Positions 5,368-5,511 of a stretch of 5,511 nt of DNA are shown here, in pieces. The stretch's first letter is position 1, and each line of letters begins with the position of its first letter. Below the pieces are notes generated by a model. It searched no databases. It was not told where the DNA came from and was given only the letters and a program-made list of their open reading frames with translations. Location: assembly GCA_021823045.1 (NCBI GenBank), contig JAKAPB010000164.1, positions 1 to 5,511 of the forward strand, in the 5' to 3' direction. The position numbers and the translations under genes are program-made. This DNA comes from Actinomycetes bacterium. GTDB lineage: Bacteria > Actinomycetota > Acidimicrobiia > Acidimicrobiales > Acidimicrobiaceae.

Positions 5368-5392
5368 TCGAGGTGTGATAACCGCTCCTCGA
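5368..5392. repeat. hairpin TCGAGG / CCTCGA downstream of the aminotransferase
   Basis: A perfect 6-bp stem with a 13-nt loop begins 17 nt after the stop codon. It has no T-run and may help stabilise the 3' end ahead of the terminator-like hairpin. Confidence 0.3.
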
Positions 5393-5423
5393 GCTCTGCA
5401 AAGTGCTCCACTGATTGTTGTCG

Positions 5424-5454
5424 ACCGGGTTGTCAATGGTAGGCAGCCCGGTTT
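5424..5454 (+). terminator. probable intrinsic terminator of the aminotransferase gene
   Basis: ACCGGGTTG (5424-5432) pairs with CAGCCCGGT (5444-5452) with one wobble, giving a 9-bp G+C-rich stem and an 11-nt loop about 70 nt after the stop codon. The following run is only TTT, so termination may be partial. The rest of the tail (to 5511) shows no gene. Confidence 0.5.
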
Positions 5455-5511
5455 AGTCGGAATGGGTAAGACGACGAGACCACGACTCTGGAGAATAAAT
5501 TCCTTCTGATA

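Noticed and set aside
1..5511. CRISPR array, defence island or phage genes
   Set aside because: No spaced direct-repeat array, nuclease, integrase or phage structural protein is visible in any frame.

Overview
The window carries three complete, well-recognised metabolic genes and two stretches that coding does not explain. Base composition is close to balanced by eye. Gene styles (an actinobacterial-looking class III aminotransferase, an alanine dehydrogenase close to the mycobacterial enzyme) suggest a moderate-G+C actinobacterium, perhaps an acidimicrobial lineage. That placement is inference: there is no rRNA or marker gene here.

Layout. Positions 1-172 hold no gene. They contain a compact nested hairpin on the minus strand that looks like the right end / omega-RNA scaffold of an IS200/IS605 (tnpB) element, with no tnpB beside it. 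A minus-strand gamma-glutamyltransferase-family Ntn hydrolase follows (173-1804), of the cytoplasmic, oxamate-amidohydrolase-like type. A 283-bp divergent intergenic region (1805-2087) holds a candidate promoter, a palindrome across its -10 box and a repeated 9-mer. Alanine dehydrogenase (ald, 2088-3143, plus) comes next. Then there is an unusually long gene-free stretch of about 940 bp (3144-4082), rich in inverted repeats and hairpins. A plus-strand class III aminotransferase of the GABA/omega-amino-acid type (4083-5351) follows, then a hairpin that probably terminates it (5424-5454).

Together. The three enzymes point to amino-acid nitrogen handling. The Ntn hydrolase would cleave an amide or gamma-glutamyl compound, alanine dehydrogenase interconverts alanine with pyruvate and ammonia, and the aminotransferase moves amino groups from an omega-amino acid to a keto acid. 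They are not one tight operon: the first is divergent, and the other two are separated by nearly 1 kb. A shared pathway is therefore a suggestion only.

The parts most worth a second look are the orphan IS605-like right end at the left edge, the hairpin-rich 3144-4082 region, and the repeated GAAAATTGT and CTGGT-N8-ACCAG sites in front of ald. I do not see a clearly new multi-gene system in this window.
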